NCBI GenBank assembly: GCA_024235395.1
Contig: JACKMK010000001.1
Span: 1,302,001 to 1,366,000, forward strand
DNA: 64,000 nucleotides
From: Chromatiaceae bacterium
Lineage (GTDB): Bacteria; Pseudomonadota; Gammaproteobacteria; Chromatiales; Chromatiaceae
Direction: 5' to 3'
Made by a program: the position numbers and the translations under genes
The notes under the pieces: model-generated
The model's database searches: none
What the model was told of the DNA's origin: nothing
Seen by the model: the letters and a program-made list of their open reading frames with translations, nothing else
Part shown: one piece after another, positions 27,779 through 37,139 of the stretch
Layout of the letters: each line of letters starts with the position of its first letter
Position numbering within the stretch: position 1 is the first letter of the stretch

Positions 27779-28384
27779 ATGTCGCATCCCACCACCCTGC
27801 TCGATTTCCTGCGCCACGGCGAGCCCGTCGGCGGTCCACGCTTCCGCGGCAACGGCGTCGACGACCCTCTGTCCGAGAAAGGCTGGCACCAGATGCGCAC
27901 CACCACCGGCGCGCTCGGCGGTTGGCAACAGATCGTGAGTTCACCGATGCGCCGCTGCGTCGAATTCGCCCGCGCGCTGGCGGGTGAACAGGGGCTGCCG
28001 ATCACGGTGCGCGACGACCTGCGCGAGGTCGGATTCGGCAGCTGGGAGGGGGCTGATCGCGAGACCCTGCGGCGCGAGCGCAGCGCCGAGTACGATGCGT
28101 TCTACCAGGACCCGGTCAACAATCGACCGCCAGGCGCCGAACCACTGGTCGCGTTCGGTGCACGCGTCGCCACCGTGTTCGATGGACTGCTGGGCGACTT
28201 TCCAGGGCTGCACCTGCTGGTGGTGACGCACGCCGGCGTGATACGCGCCACGCTCGGTCATGTGATGCAGGCACCTCCCGCGAACTGGTATCGCAGCGAG
28301 GTCGACAACGCCGCACTCACGCGCTTCGTCCACGATCTCCGCGGTGCGCGTATCGTGACCCACAACTGGCGCCCAAACCTATAG
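27779..28384 (+). CDS. Histidine phosphatase superfamily protein
   Basis: A 201-residue branch-1 histidine phosphatase. The phospho-acceptor motif is FLRHGEP at residues 10-16, DDPLSEKGWHQM and SSPMRRCVEFA follow, and VVTHAGVIR carries the second catalytic His. Substrate cannot be set from sequence: alpha-ribazole phosphatase (CobC) and phosphoglycerate-mutase-like enzymes are both close. There are no cobalamin genes nearby. It is divergent from the two hypothetical genes and probably read together with the SRPBCC gene. Confidence 0.87.
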   Translation: MSHPTTLLDFLRHGEPVGGPRFRGNGVDDPLSEKGWHQMRTTTGALGGWQQIVSSPMRRCVEFARALAGEQGLPITVRDDLREVGFGSWEGADRETLRRERSAEYDAFYQDPVNNRPPGAEPLVAFGARVATVFDGLLGDFPGLHLLVVTHAGVIRATLGHVMQAPPANWYRSEVDNAALTRFVHDLRGARIVTHNWRPNL

Positions 28385-28442
28385 AATGACCGGCCATTGG
28401 CCGCCCGCAGGCGGTCCGGGATTCCTGTCGCTGGAGGGTGAG

Positions 28443-28985
28443 ATGGCCTTTGCGCGCCTCGCATTTCGCATCCTGTTGGTCGTATTCGTGTTGCTGCTGG
28501 TCATCGGCTTGCTGTTGCCCTCGTCTTCAGCGGTGGAACGCAGCATCGCGATCGACGCGCCTCCCGAAAAGGTGTTTCCGCACCTCAACGGCATGCGCGC
28601 ATTCCACGCCTGGTCACCGTGGAGCAGCATCGATCCCGACACCGAATACACGTTCAGTGGCCCGGAACAGGGCGTCGGCTCGCGCATGGTCTGGCAGAGT
28701 GGCAACGCGCAGGTCGGCGGGGGCAGCCAGGAGATCACCGAAAGCGTTCCGAACGAACGCGTCGCCACTCGCCTGGAATTCGGCGACAAGGGTGACGGGG
28801 AGGCAAGCTTCCTGCTCGAACCGAGCGCCGGCGCGACCGTGGTCCGCTGGCAGTTCAAGACCGAATTCGGCTGGGACCTGTTCGGTCGCTACGTGGGCCT
28901 GATGCTCGACAACCTGATCGGCAGCTCCTACGAAAGAGGCCTGCAGACGCTCAAGGAGCACATCGAACAAACGCCGGCCGGCTGA
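28443..28985 (+). CDS. SRPBCC (polyketide cyclase-like) protein with N-terminal membrane anchor
   Basis: A 180-residue protein. It has an N-terminal hydrophobic helix at residues 8-27 (ILLVVFVLLLVIGLLLP), then a START/SRPBCC lipid-binding fold: SIAIDAPPEKVFPHLNGM, FHAWSPWSSIDP and the C-terminal helix NLIGSSYERGLQTLKEHIE. It was called from 28443 because GGAGG lies seven bases upstream. Members bind hydrophobic ligands, but the ligand here is unknown. It lies 58 bases after the histidine phosphatase gene. Confidence 0.83.
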   Translation: MAFARLAFRILLVVFVLLLVIGLLLPSSSAVERSIAIDAPPEKVFPHLNGMRAFHAWSPWSSIDPDTEYTFSGPEQGVGSRMVWQSGNAQVGGGSQEITESVPNERVATRLEFGDKGDGEASFLLEPSAGATVVRWQFKTEFGWDLFGRYVGLMLDNLIGSSYERGLQTLKEHIEQTPAG

Positions 28986-29100
28986 TCGGTTGTCGCCCTG
29001 CGAGCTCGCGCAATAGATAGGCTAGAGCTAAACAATATTGGAAACCGGGGGGTACTCCTATACTGGCGGTCCGTCTGGTGAATCAAAAGGCAATCGGCTC

Positions 29101-30048
29101 ATGACCGAGGCACTCGGCAACGGCACCTATCTGATCGATGCGGCACTCTACCGGCCGCAGCATTGCGCCTGCTATCTGATCGAGGATCGTGGCGAACTGG
29201 CGCTGATCGACACCGGGACCAGCAATTCCCTACCCCAGGTGCTCGAAGCGATCGCCGAGATCGGTGCCACCACCGGGCAGGTGCGCTATGTGATCCCGAC
29301 CCACGTGCACCTCGATCATGCCGGGGGCGCCGGGCGACTGATGGATGTCTGCCGGAATGCGATGCTGGTGGTGCACCCGAAAGGACTGCCGCACATGGTC
29401 GACCCGAGCAAACTGCAGGCCGGCGCGACCGCGGTGTACGGCGAGCAGCAGTTTCAGCAGCTGTTCGGCGACATTCTGCCGATCCCCGAGCAGCGGGCGA
29501 CCGCCGCCAACGACCTGCAGAGCTTCGAACTGGGTCGGCGGACCCTGCAGTTCCTGCATACCCCGGGGCACGCCAACCATCACGGCTGCATTTTCGATCA
29601 CGCAAGCGGCAACCTGTTCACCGGCGACACCTTCGGCCTCGGCTACCGGGAATTTCGCGAGCACGCCGAACCGTTGATCGTCGCCACGACGACCCCGGTT
29701 GCGTTCGATCCGGACGCCTGGTTCACCAGCCTCGACCACATGATGGCGCTCAGCCCCGCTGCCTGCTGTCTGACACATTTCGGCAGGATCGAACACCCGC
29801 AGCGCTATCTTGAGATGCTGCGCGAGAGCATCCGGCAGCACGTGCGGATCGCGTTGGACGAGGAACAACGCGATCCGGACGGGCGCGCAGAGCGGCTGCA
29901 CCAGGCGGTCGAGCGCCTGCTGGTCGACGCCGGCACCGCACACAGCACCCTGCCGCCCGGGCGCGTGCGATCGCTGTTCGAATCAGATATCGACCTGAAC
30001 GCCCAGGGACTCGACATCTGGCTGCAACGGCGCGCCAAGCGCGCATAG
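29101..30048 (+). CDS. Metallo-beta-lactamase-fold hydrolase
   Basis: A 315-residue MBL-fold protein. THVHLDHAGG provides the HxHxDH zinc site, TPGHANHHG the third ligand, and FTGDTFG the bridging Asp. The C-terminal third (residues 200-315) is helical and unlike the short glyoxalase II type, so substrate specificity is open. The start at 29101 follows a GGCAATC leader; a frame 63 bases longer lacks similarity. A TATACT at 29059-29064 could be its -10 box. Confidence 0.85.
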   Translation: MTEALGNGTYLIDAALYRPQHCACYLIEDRGELALIDTGTSNSLPQVLEAIAEIGATTGQVRYVIPTHVHLDHAGGAGRLMDVCRNAMLVVHPKGLPHMVDPSKLQAGATAVYGEQQFQQLFGDILPIPEQRATAANDLQSFELGRRTLQFLHTPGHANHHGCIFDHASGNLFTGDTFGLGYREFREHAEPLIVATTTPVAFDPDAWFTSLDHMMALSPAACCLTHFGRIEHPQRYLEMLRESIRQHVRIALDEEQRDPDGRAERLHQAVERLLVDAGTAHSTLPPGRVRSLFESDIDLNAQGLDIWLQRRAKRA

Positions 30049-30140
30049 TCCCGGCCTATCGGGTCGTTACGAATCGCCGAATGCCGGCCGGCCCGCGCGC
30101 CGCTATAATCCGCGCGATCGCTCACAGACAGATCGACGCC

Positions 30141-31208
30141 ATGCAGCAGACAGACGACTTACGCATCCAAGCCATCCACGAGGTCGAACCGCCCGCGGTC
30201 GTCCACGAGCGCCATCCGCTCACGATGGAGGCGGCACAGACGGTGCACGAGGCGCGTGCCGCCATCCACCGCATCCTGACCCGCGAAGACGACCGCCTGC
30301 TGGTCGTCGTCGGCCCCTGCTCGGTGCACGACCCGAAGGCGGCAATCGAGTACGCGAACCGGCTGCTGGCGGTGCGCGACCGGCTGACAGACGATCTGCT
30401 GATCGTGATGCGCGTCTATTTCGAGAAACCGCGGACCACTGTCGGCTGGAAGGGACTGATCAACGATCCGGATCTCGACGAGAGCTTCCAGATCAACAAG
30501 GGCCTCAACCTTGCCCGCGAACTGTTGCTGCAGATCAATCAGATGGGGCTGCCGGCCGGCACCGAATTCCTCGACCTGATCAGTCCACAGTATGTCGCCG
30601 ACCTGATCAGCTGGGGCGCAATCGGCGCGCGCACGACGGAAAGCCAGGGGCATCGTGAACTGGCCTCTGGACTCTCCTGTCCGGTCGGCTTCAAGAACGG
30701 CACCGACGGCACCATTCGCATCGCCGTGGACGCGATGCGCGCCGCGAATCGGCCGCACGTGTTCCTGTCACTGACCAAGGCCGGCCGCTCGGCGATCTTC
30801 AGCACGCGCGGCAATGCCGATACCCACGTGATTCTGCGTGGTGGCAAGCGACCGAACTACGACACCGAATCGGTGGCCGAGGCCGCCCATGAGATGAGCG
30901 AGGCCGGCCTGACGCCGAACCTGATGATCGACTTCAGCCATGCCAACAGCCGCAAGCAGCATGACAAGCAGATCGATGTCTGCGGCGACGTCGCGGGGCA
31001 GATTCGGCGCGGAAATCGCGACATCATCGGGGTGATGATCGAGAGCCACCTGGTCGCCGGACGCCAGGACCTGAACGGCAACGGCGATGGACTCATCTAC
31101 GGTCAGAGCATCACCGACGCGTGCCTCGGCTGGAAAGAGAGCGAACCGCTGCTGGATACCCTGGCACAGGCGGTCCGCAAGCGCCGCGAACTCTCCCGCA
31201 GGGGCTGA
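30141..31208 (+). CDS. aroG: 3-deoxy-7-phosphoheptulonate synthase (class I, AroG/AroF/AroH type)
   Basis: A 355-residue DAHP synthase that condenses phosphoenolpyruvate and erythrose-4-phosphate to open the shikimate pathway. VVGPCSVHDPKAAIEYA, MRVYFEKPRTTVGWKGLIND, GARTTESQGHRELASG and IDFSHANSRKQ carry metal and substrate residues. Length matches the AroG class. The start at 30141 gives the family N-terminus (DDLRIQAIHEVEPP). The feedback amino acid cannot be told by eye. It is convergent with the YjbQ gene. Confidence 0.95.
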   Translation: MQQTDDLRIQAIHEVEPPAVVHERHPLTMEAAQTVHEARAAIHRILTREDDRLLVVVGPCSVHDPKAAIEYANRLLAVRDRLTDDLLIVMRVYFEKPRTTVGWKGLINDPDLDESFQINKGLNLARELLLQINQMGLPAGTEFLDLISPQYVADLISWGAIGARTTESQGHRELASGLSCPVGFKNGTDGTIRIAVDAMRAANRPHVFLSLTKAGRSAIFSTRGNADTHVILRGGKRPNYDTESVAEAAHEMSEAGLTPNLMIDFSHANSRKQHDKQIDVCGDVAGQIRRGNRDIIGVMIESHLVAGRQDLNGNGDGLIYGQSITDACLGWKESEPLLDTLAQAVRKRRELSRRG

Positions 31209-31289
31209 ACGGCGCTCGACGGCACAATCCAGGCGTCGACCTGCGGATATCCCGGATTGTCCGATCCACCCGCGATCCGCCCCATTCGC

Positions 31290-31697
31290 TCACCCGCCCT
31301 GTAGCAGCGTACACAGTACCCGGCGGTCGGCGCGTGGTCCGTCGAATTCGCAGAAGAAGATGTTTTGCCAGCGCGACAGGCCCAGTCTGCCATCGACGAT
31401 CGGCACGCTCTCGGAAGGACCGACCAGACCGGCCTTCAGGTGTGCGTCACCATTGCCATCCTGCCGGTCGTGCAACCAGACCCCTTGCGGTATGAGCTGC
31501 CGCAACAGGTTGACCACATCCGTCTGTACGCTGTCGTCCCAGTTTTCCTGGATCATGATGGCCGCCGTCGCACCCTGGGCATAGATGCTCACGATGCCCT
31601 GCCGGATGCCGCTGCGTGCGACGATGGCGGCAACCTGGTCGGTGATATCGACCAACTCCTCCCGCTGCGTGGATGCGAGTTCAATCGGTGCCTGCAT
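31290..31697 (-). CDS. YjbQ/UPF0047 family protein
   Basis: A 135-residue single-domain protein of UPF0047. The end of the family signature, here DGRLGLSRWQNIFFCEFDGP, and ENWDDSVQTDV are present. The family is widespread and has been linked to weak thiamin-phosphate-synthase activity, but its physiological role is not settled. It is monocistronic and convergent with aroG. The 202 bases between its start and the next gene's stop show nothing recognisable. Confidence 0.88.
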   Translation of the reverse strand: MQAPIELASTQREELVDITDQVAAIVARSGIRQGIVSIYAQGATAAIMIQENWDDSVQTDVVNLLRQLIPQGVWLHDRQDGNGDAHLKAGLVGPSESVPIVDGRLGLSRWQNIFFCEFDGPRADRRVLCTLLQGG

Positions 31698-31899
31698 GCG
31701 GTATTTGTCCTTCAGCGTGTCGCAGACATCAGTCTAGGTCATGCGGACAGGCCTTTTCACCACGTGGCAGGACCGGGGATGACCGGGGCCCGGATAGGTG
31801 AAGACGATGTTGCCGCGGAGTGTGCACCTCGACGGATCGAGCACCTCCCACCATTGCTCGCGGATCGGCGAACCGCGTCACGCCCATCGCGACGGTCGA

Positions 31900-32340
31900 T
31901 CAGAAATCGTCGAAACCGGCCTTTCGGAACCACTCCCTGGCCTTGTCTTCGTCGCGGTCCACGCCGTTTCCCTCGCGATACATCATGCCGATACTGGTCA
32001 TCGCTCCCTGCAGACCCTGATCGGCGGCGCGGCCGAACCATTCCAGGGCCTTCGAGCCGTTGCGCTCGACGCACTCGCCCTCCATGTACATGAAACCCAG
32101 GCCATGTTGTGCCAGACCCAGCCCCGCCTCGGCGGCAGACTTCATGTAACGAAACGCCAGCAACTGATTCTCGACCATGCCCAGACCATTCTGCGCCATG
32201 ATCGCCATACGGTACTGCGCTTCAGGATCCCCCTGCTGCGCCAACGGGGCCAGCAGGCGGGTCGCCGCGGTGAATTGTTTGGACTCGAATGCGGCAATGC
32301 CGCTGCTGAGGTCCATGTCCAATCCGTCATCTTGCGTCAT
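31900..32340 (-). CDS. Sel1-repeat protein, 146 residues
   Basis: Contains about three Sel1-like (TPR-related) repeats: GDPEAQYRMAIMAQNGLG, LGLAQHGLGFMYMEGE and GAMTSIGMMYREGNGVDRD. Such repeats mediate protein-protein contacts. No signal peptide, so cytosolic. The ATG at 32340 has AGGAG ten bases upstream and gives MTQDDGLDMD; upstream codons in the same frame are part of the DUF4442 gene. It overlaps the start of its own operon neighbour's 3' end by 14 bases. Confidence 0.85.
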   Translation of the reverse strand: MTQDDGLDMDLSSGIAAFESKQFTAATRLLAPLAQQGDPEAQYRMAIMAQNGLGMVENQLLAFRYMKSAAEAGLGLAQHGLGFMYMEGECVERNGSKALEWFGRAADQGLQGAMTSIGMMYREGNGVDRDEDKAREWFRKAGFDDF

Positions 32341-32836
32341 CGTCGTGTTCACTCCTGTTAAGTCCACCTCCGGCGCGATAGCCGGAGGGGCGGATCGCAA
32401 CCTGACAGCGCACCACGACGCAGACACGTTCGTGGCGATCGTAAAACGCATACTCCAGCAGGGGAGTCGCCCGACCACGCCGCGCCAGTTCGGCACGCGT
32501 CGCCTGCTCCTGCTGTGCATCGAATGCAAACCGCAACTCCAGGTCCGACCGTCCCTCATGTCGAAAATCCAGGTCCAGACGCCGCGTCCAGACCAGGTGA
32601 CCCGGGAACAATCGGTTGCAACTCAGCGCCGCGATCGGGTCTGCGAGACAGGCCACCGCACCGCCGAACATGCTGCCCCCGGGATTGCGATTGGCGCGCA
32701 ACGGCAGGCGCAGGCGTACGCGACGCCAGTCGTCGCTAAGTTCCACCACCCGGACCCGCATCGCGCGAAACGGCGGGAACCACTCGAGCCGCCGTGCAGG
32801 CGACAGGTGACGTCGCACCCACTGAGGGATTCGCAT
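32327..32836 (-). CDS. Hotdog-fold protein, DUF4442/PaaI-like
   Basis: A 169-residue protein resembling DUF4442 thioesterase-like proteins. PFRAMRVRVVELSDDWRRVR and NPGGSMFGGAVACLADPIAA are the hotdog core, with the helix containing Asp. These proteins are thought to act on acyl-CoA or acyl-ACP thioesters, but the substrate is unknown. The start at 32836 is preferred; 32866 would add ten residues. It is first in an operon with the Sel1 gene and divergent from glcF. Confidence 0.8.
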   Translation of the reverse strand: MRIPQWVRRHLSPARRLEWFPPFRAMRVRVVELSDDWRRVRLRLPLRANRNPGGSMFGGAVACLADPIAALSCNRLFPGHLVWTRRLDLDFRHEGRSDLELRFAFDAQQEQATRAELARRGRATPLLEYAFYDRHERVCVVVRCQVAIRPSGYRAGGGLNRSEHDDDAR

Positions 32837-32970
32837 ACTCTTATACCACCACCCGGTCATCGACAAACGCCGCAGAATGGCAGGAAATACCAGTCTGATC
32901 TGCGTCGCAAACGCACGCGCCAGGCAGGTTAAACTGGCAACCGGTCAGATTCCATCGAACCCAGGGCAAC

Positions 32971-34194
32971 ATGCAGACAGCGCTCGCCGACTTCATTCGC
33001 GACACCTCTCAGGGCCGGGAGGCAGACCAGATACTGCGCGCCTGCGTGCATTGCGGCTTCTGTACCGCCACCTGCCCGACCTACCAGTTGCTCGGCGACG
33101 AGTTGGATGGCCCCAGGGGACGCATCTACCAGATCAAACAGGTGCTCGAAGGCGAGCCGGCAACGGCAAAGACCCGCGAACACCTCGACCGCTGCCTGAC
33201 CTGCCGCTCGTGTGAGACGACCTGTCCCTCGGGCGTCAATTATCACCGGCTGCTCGACATCGGCCGCGACGAGGTCGAACGACAGGTCCCCCGGTCCGTT
33301 TCGCAGCGCCTGTTTCGCCGCCTGTTGATCGAGGTCCTCGCCTACCCAGGGCGCTTTGGCGCATTGCTGCGTCTCGGCCAGAGCGTGCGCCCACTGCTGC
33401 CGCCTCGCCTGCGTCGCGAGATTCCACCTGCCCGATCGCTGCAGCGCGCGACCTCGCAGGTGGATGCCGCACACCGGGTCATTCTGCTGGAAGGCTGTGT
33501 CCAACCGGGCCTCGCTCCGGAGATCAATCACGCGCTCGAGACGGTGTTGCAACATCTCGGGATCGCCATTCAACGCACCCCGGGAGCCGGCTGCTGCGGC
33601 GCCTTACCCCATCACCTCAGCGACAGCGAGCGTGCGCGCCAGATGGCGAGGCGCAACATCGATGCCTGGTATCCGGCGCTCGCCACGGGTGCAGAAGCGT
33701 TGGTCGTTACTGCGAGCGGCTGCGGCGCCCATATCCAGGACTATCCCAAGTTGCTGGCCGATGACGCCGAGTACGCACCGAAGGCCAGGGAACTGGTCGA
33801 TCGACAACGCGATCCCTTGCAGTTTCTCGATGGCGCCGCGCTCGATCGGCTGAACATCCGGCCACGCAAGGCGCGTGTCGCCGTGCACACCCCCTGCACG
33901 CTGCAGCACGCACTGCACATCAACGGCGCCATCGAAAAGCTGCTGACCCGACTCGGCTACGAGTTATGCCCGGTGAACGATGCACATCTGTGTTGCGGTT
34001 CGGCAGGCACCTATTCGATCCTGCAGCGCGGCCTGTCTGCACAGCTCCGGGAACGGAAGCTGCGTGCGCTGACCATCGACCACCCCGATCTGATCGTGAC
34101 CGCGAACATCGGCTGCCTGATGCACCTGCAAGAGCACGAAGGCGTCCCGGTCGTACACTGGCTCAACCTGGTCGCCGACGACCTGAGTCAATAG
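32971..34194 (+). CDS. glcF: Glycolate oxidase iron-sulfur subunit, GlcF-like
   Basis: A 407-residue protein with two 4Fe-4S clusters, CVHCGFCTATCPT near residue 30 and CLTCRSCETTCPS near 75, followed by two CCG (DUF224-type) modules including GAGCCGALPHH and CCGSAGTYSILQ. GlcF pairs with GlcD and GlcE to oxidise glycolate. The GlcD-like gene is at 2072-3490 and no glcE is seen in the window. GlcF-type subunits also occur in D-lactate complexes. It is a single gene, convergent with the IMPase-family gene. Confidence 0.9.
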   Translation: MQTALADFIRDTSQGREADQILRACVHCGFCTATCPTYQLLGDELDGPRGRIYQIKQVLEGEPATAKTREHLDRCLTCRSCETTCPSGVNYHRLLDIGRDEVERQVPRSVSQRLFRRLLIEVLAYPGRFGALLRLGQSVRPLLPPRLRREIPPARSLQRATSQVDAAHRVILLEGCVQPGLAPEINHALETVLQHLGIAIQRTPGAGCCGALPHHLSDSERARQMARRNIDAWYPALATGAEALVVTASGCGAHIQDYPKLLADDAEYAPKARELVDRQRDPLQFLDGAALDRLNIRPRKARVAVHTPCTLQHALHINGAIEKLLTRLGYELCPVNDAHLCCGSAGTYSILQRGLSAQLRERKLRALTIDHPDLIVTANIGCLMHLQEHEGVPVVHWLNLVADDLSQ

Positions 34195-34204
34195 CAGGCG
34201 GTGC

Positions 34205-35020
34205 TCAGGCGAGTGCCTCACGCAGCCAGGCGCGCCAATCGGCGAGCAGTCTTGCATCCGTCGCCGCGATCGCGATCCGCGGTCCCAGTGCAAGCTGTTC
34301 GAACCACTGTTGGTCTTCGAAAGCGCTCAATACGCCACCCTGCACACCGCTTTCGCGGGCGACCAATCGGCCGGCAGCGTAGTCCCACAGTTTCTGCCCC
34401 CCGTGCAGATACAGTTGGCATCGCCCGCTGGCCATCCAGCACCAATCGAGTGCGACCGAGCCGAAACTCCGTTGTGACCGGTAAGGCGACCGCTCGGCCA
34501 GCGCCTTGATCAGCGCGGGCGGCAGCCGTTTCAGATCGACCATAGCCATGCATTCGCGCAGCGTAGACGGGGCATGCGCAACCGAAAGGCGTTTCCCGTT
34601 CAGCCAGGCGCCGAGGCCGCGCAGCGCGCTGAAACACTCGTCGCGCATCGGATCGTAGACCACAGCCGCCTGAACCTGACCGTCACCGAGCAGGGCCAGC
34701 GACACTGCGAAGAAAGGGATCCCGGCGGCAAAGTTGCTCGTGCCATCCAGTGGGTCCAGACACCAAAGGCCGCGCCGCGAGGAGTTCAACAGCGCCTGCT
34801 GTTGTTCTGCCGACATCTCCTCACCGAGCAGCGCAAACGCCGGCCAAATCCGCACCAGTTCGGTGCCCAGACGGCGTTGCATCGCGATATCTGCAGCGGT
34901 GATCAGCGAGCCGTCGGTCTTGATGTCTGCACCGACGACGTTGAAGCGCGCACATAGCTCTTCGCCAGCGGCAGCGCGCACGAGATCGCACAATTGTTTC
35001 AGCTCGGTTTCGTTGATCAT
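34205..35020 (-). CDS. Inositol monophosphatase family phosphatase
   Basis: A 271-residue Mg2+-dependent phosphatase. LLGEEMS supplies the first metal Glu, WCLDPLDGTSNF the signature DPxDGTxNF, and LWDYAAGRLVARESG the second motif. Candidates are SuhB-type inositol phosphatase, CysQ-type 3'(2'),5'-bisphosphate nucleotidase or fructose-1,6-bisphosphatase-like enzymes; the sequence does not decide. The start at 35020 excludes an upstream frame that would cross the divergent promoter region of slt. Confidence 0.88.
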   Translation of the reverse strand: MINETELKQLCDLVRAAAGEELCARFNVVGADIKTDGSLITAADIAMQRRLGTELVRIWPAFALLGEEMSAEQQQALLNSSRRGLWCLDPLDGTSNFAAGIPFFAVSLALLGDGQVQAAVVYDPMRDECFSALRGLGAWLNGKRLSVAHAPSTLRECMAMVDLKRLPPALIKALAERSPYRSQRSFGSVALDWCWMASGRCQLYLHGGQKLWDYAAGRLVARESGVQGGVLSAFEDQQWFEQLALGPRIAIAATDARLLADWRAWLREALA

Positions 35021-35091
35021 CCTGGTTAAAGCCTGTCGAATGGCTGCCGATAACATAGTGGATCGATCTGCACTTCGTCTCAATGACATCG

Positions 35092-35107
35092 AAGGGGGAA
35101 TCCCCTT
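35092..35107. promoter_or_regulatory. Short palindrome in the divergent IMPase/slt region
   Basis: AAGGGG and CCCCTT flank a four-base centre in the 148-bp gap between two divergent genes. It could be an operator or a leader hairpin for slt. No known regulator site is matched. Confidence 0.3.
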
Positions 35108-35168
35108 ATTGTCATGTATCGTCGCAACGCCTACGCTGAACGCGTTTGCCAACCGGGATGTCGCCACG

Positions 35169-37139
35169 ATGCCTAAGCGTGTACTCTCAGTCTTGTTTCT
35201 GCTGGTCACCGCATGGTGGATGACACCCACCTCAGCCGGTGACCTGGAACGACAGAGAAACTCCTTTCTTGCAGCCGAAAAAGCACTGGACGGCGGCGCA
35301 AGCCGCGAGTTCAGACGCCTCAGCAAAGAGTTGCGCGACTACCCGCTCTACCCCTATCTCGAATATCGTGCGCTGTCCAAACGGATCGACCGGGCAGACA
35401 ACGGCGATATACGCTCGTTCCTCGAAACCCATGCAGATACGCCATTGGCAGACCTCATGCGCAATCGTTGGCTCGACCAACTCGCGCGGCGTCAACGGTG
35501 GTCCGACTACCTCGCGTTCTACCGGCCGACGTCCGATATCACCCGCCGCTGTCACCAACTGCACGCGCTGATCGCTACGGGCAAGACGGCACAGGCGTTT
35601 ACCGAGGTACCGGAGATCTGGTTGTACGGCAGGTCGCGTCCGAGCGCCTGCGATCCCGTGTTCGCGGCATGGGAACGCGCCGGCCTGCGTACTGACGGGA
35701 TGGTCTGGCAACGTGTAGAAAAGGCCATCGACGCCGGAGAGACCCGGCTGGCGGATTACCTGGCGCGCAGCCTGTCGAAACCCGATCGGGCGTGGGTGAA
35801 ACAGTGGATCGCACTGTTCAAGTCACCGGACCGTGCCGGCGAACTGGAACGGTTCCGCGAAGCCCATCCTTATCGGGAGGCGATGCTCGCATTCGCAGTT
35901 CGCCGTAAGGCCCGCTGGGACGGGTTGGAGGCACTGGCGCTCTGGCAACAGGTCAAGCCACGTTATCCATTCAGCACGGAGCAGATCAACGAGACCGAGC
36001 GCTACATCGTGCGTAATCTGGAACGCAGCTATGGCGACCTTGCCTACGATTTCGTCCGCTCGGTCGACTTTTCCGACGCCGATATCAAGTCCCACGAGGC
36101 ACGAATCCGGACAGCGCTGTTGCGTGAAGACTGGAAGCGCGTCATCGCATGGATCGCAGTACTTCCACAGGCCATAAGAGAGCAGGACCGCTGGTCTTAC
36201 TGGCTGGCCCGCGCGCTGGAAGGAAGCGGCGAGACCGCCGCTGCCAACGCACTGTACGCCAAGACCGCGGGTGAACGAACCTATTACGGATTCATGGCGG
36301 CCGACCGGATCGGTGGCGAGTACCACCTGGACCACAACGAGACGCCGGCGCGGACCGAACTGTTGGACGAGGTCGCCGCGATGGACGGCGTGCGCCGCGC
36401 CGAGGAGCTGTTTCGACTCGAGCGCTGGACCGAGGCGCGCCGGGAATGGCGCGAGGTCACTCGGAACATGGACGCGGAACGCCTGAAAGCCGCTGCGAAG
36501 ATCGCCGAAAGACACGGCTGGCATGATCGGGCCATCTTCACGCTGGCGAAAACCGGCTACTGGGACGACCTGGAACTCAGGTTCCCAATGGAGCACGCCG
36601 ACCTGGTCGACCAGAACGCCAAGCTGCAGGGTATCGAAAACGCGTGGATCTTCGCCGTCATGCGCCAGGAAAGCGCATTCATGAGCAATGCCTATTCGCA
36701 TGCCGGCGCTGTGGGCCTCATGCAGCTGATGCCCGCGACGGCGCGCAACGTGGCACGCAATGTCCTGAAACGCCGGCCACCGCGTCGCCAGGACCTGCTC
36801 GAACCGGATACCAATATCGCGCTGGGTAGCGCCTACCTGAAGCAGATGAAAGGCGAGCTGGGCGACAGCGCGGTGCTGGCCACCGCGGCCTACAATGCCG
36901 GCCCGCACCGGGTCACCCGCTGGCTACCGGAGCGGACGCTGCCAGCCGATATCTGGATCGAGCTGGTGCCGTTCGAGGAGACGCGCGGCTATCTGCGTCG
37001 CGTGCTCGCCTACACGGTGATCTACGAGAAACGCATGGGCCGCACGCCGACGCGCCTGAACGAGCGCCTGCATCCGGTACCGCCCGACCTCGGATTGATC
37101 GGCAGCCGCGATACCGCCCCGCGCGCATCAGCCGGTTGA
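35169..37139 (+). CDS. slt: Soluble lytic murein transglycosylase
   Basis: A 656-residue periplasmic enzyme with a signal peptide (residues 1-23, ending TPTSAG), a long helical superhelix (U and L domains, about 30-450) and a C-terminal goose-lysozyme-like catalytic domain. The catalytic Glu is in AVMRQESAFMSNAYSHAGAV, followed by GLMQLMPATA and TAAYNAGPHRV. It cleaves peptidoglycan to 1,6-anhydro-muropeptides. The ATG at 35169 gives a proper signal peptide; the longer frame reading into the divergent gene was rejected. The 3' end overlaps a convergent Sel1 gene by 12 bases. Confidence 0.94.
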   Translation: MPKRVLSVLFLLVTAWWMTPTSAGDLERQRNSFLAAEKALDGGASREFRRLSKELRDYPLYPYLEYRALSKRIDRADNGDIRSFLETHADTPLADLMRNRWLDQLARRQRWSDYLAFYRPTSDITRRCHQLHALIATGKTAQAFTEVPEIWLYGRSRPSACDPVFAAWERAGLRTDGMVWQRVEKAIDAGETRLADYLARSLSKPDRAWVKQWIALFKSPDRAGELERFREAHPYREAMLAFAVRRKARWDGLEALALWQQVKPRYPFSTEQINETERYIVRNLERSYGDLAYDFVRSVDFSDADIKSHEARIRTALLREDWKRVIAWIAVLPQAIREQDRWSYWLARALEGSGETAAANALYAKTAGERTYYGFMAADRIGGEYHLDHNETPARTELLDEVAAMDGVRRAEELFRLERWTEARREWREVTRNMDAERLKAAAKIAERHGWHDRAIFTLAKTGYWDDLELRFPMEHADLVDQNAKLQGIENAWIFAVMRQESAFMSNAYSHAGAVGLMQLMPATARNVARNVLKRRPPRRQDLLEPDTNIALGSAYLKQMKGELGDSAVLATAAYNAGPHRVTRWLPERTLPADIWIELVPFEETRGYLRRVLAYTVIYEKRMGRTPTRLNERLHPVPPDLGLIGSRDTAPRASAG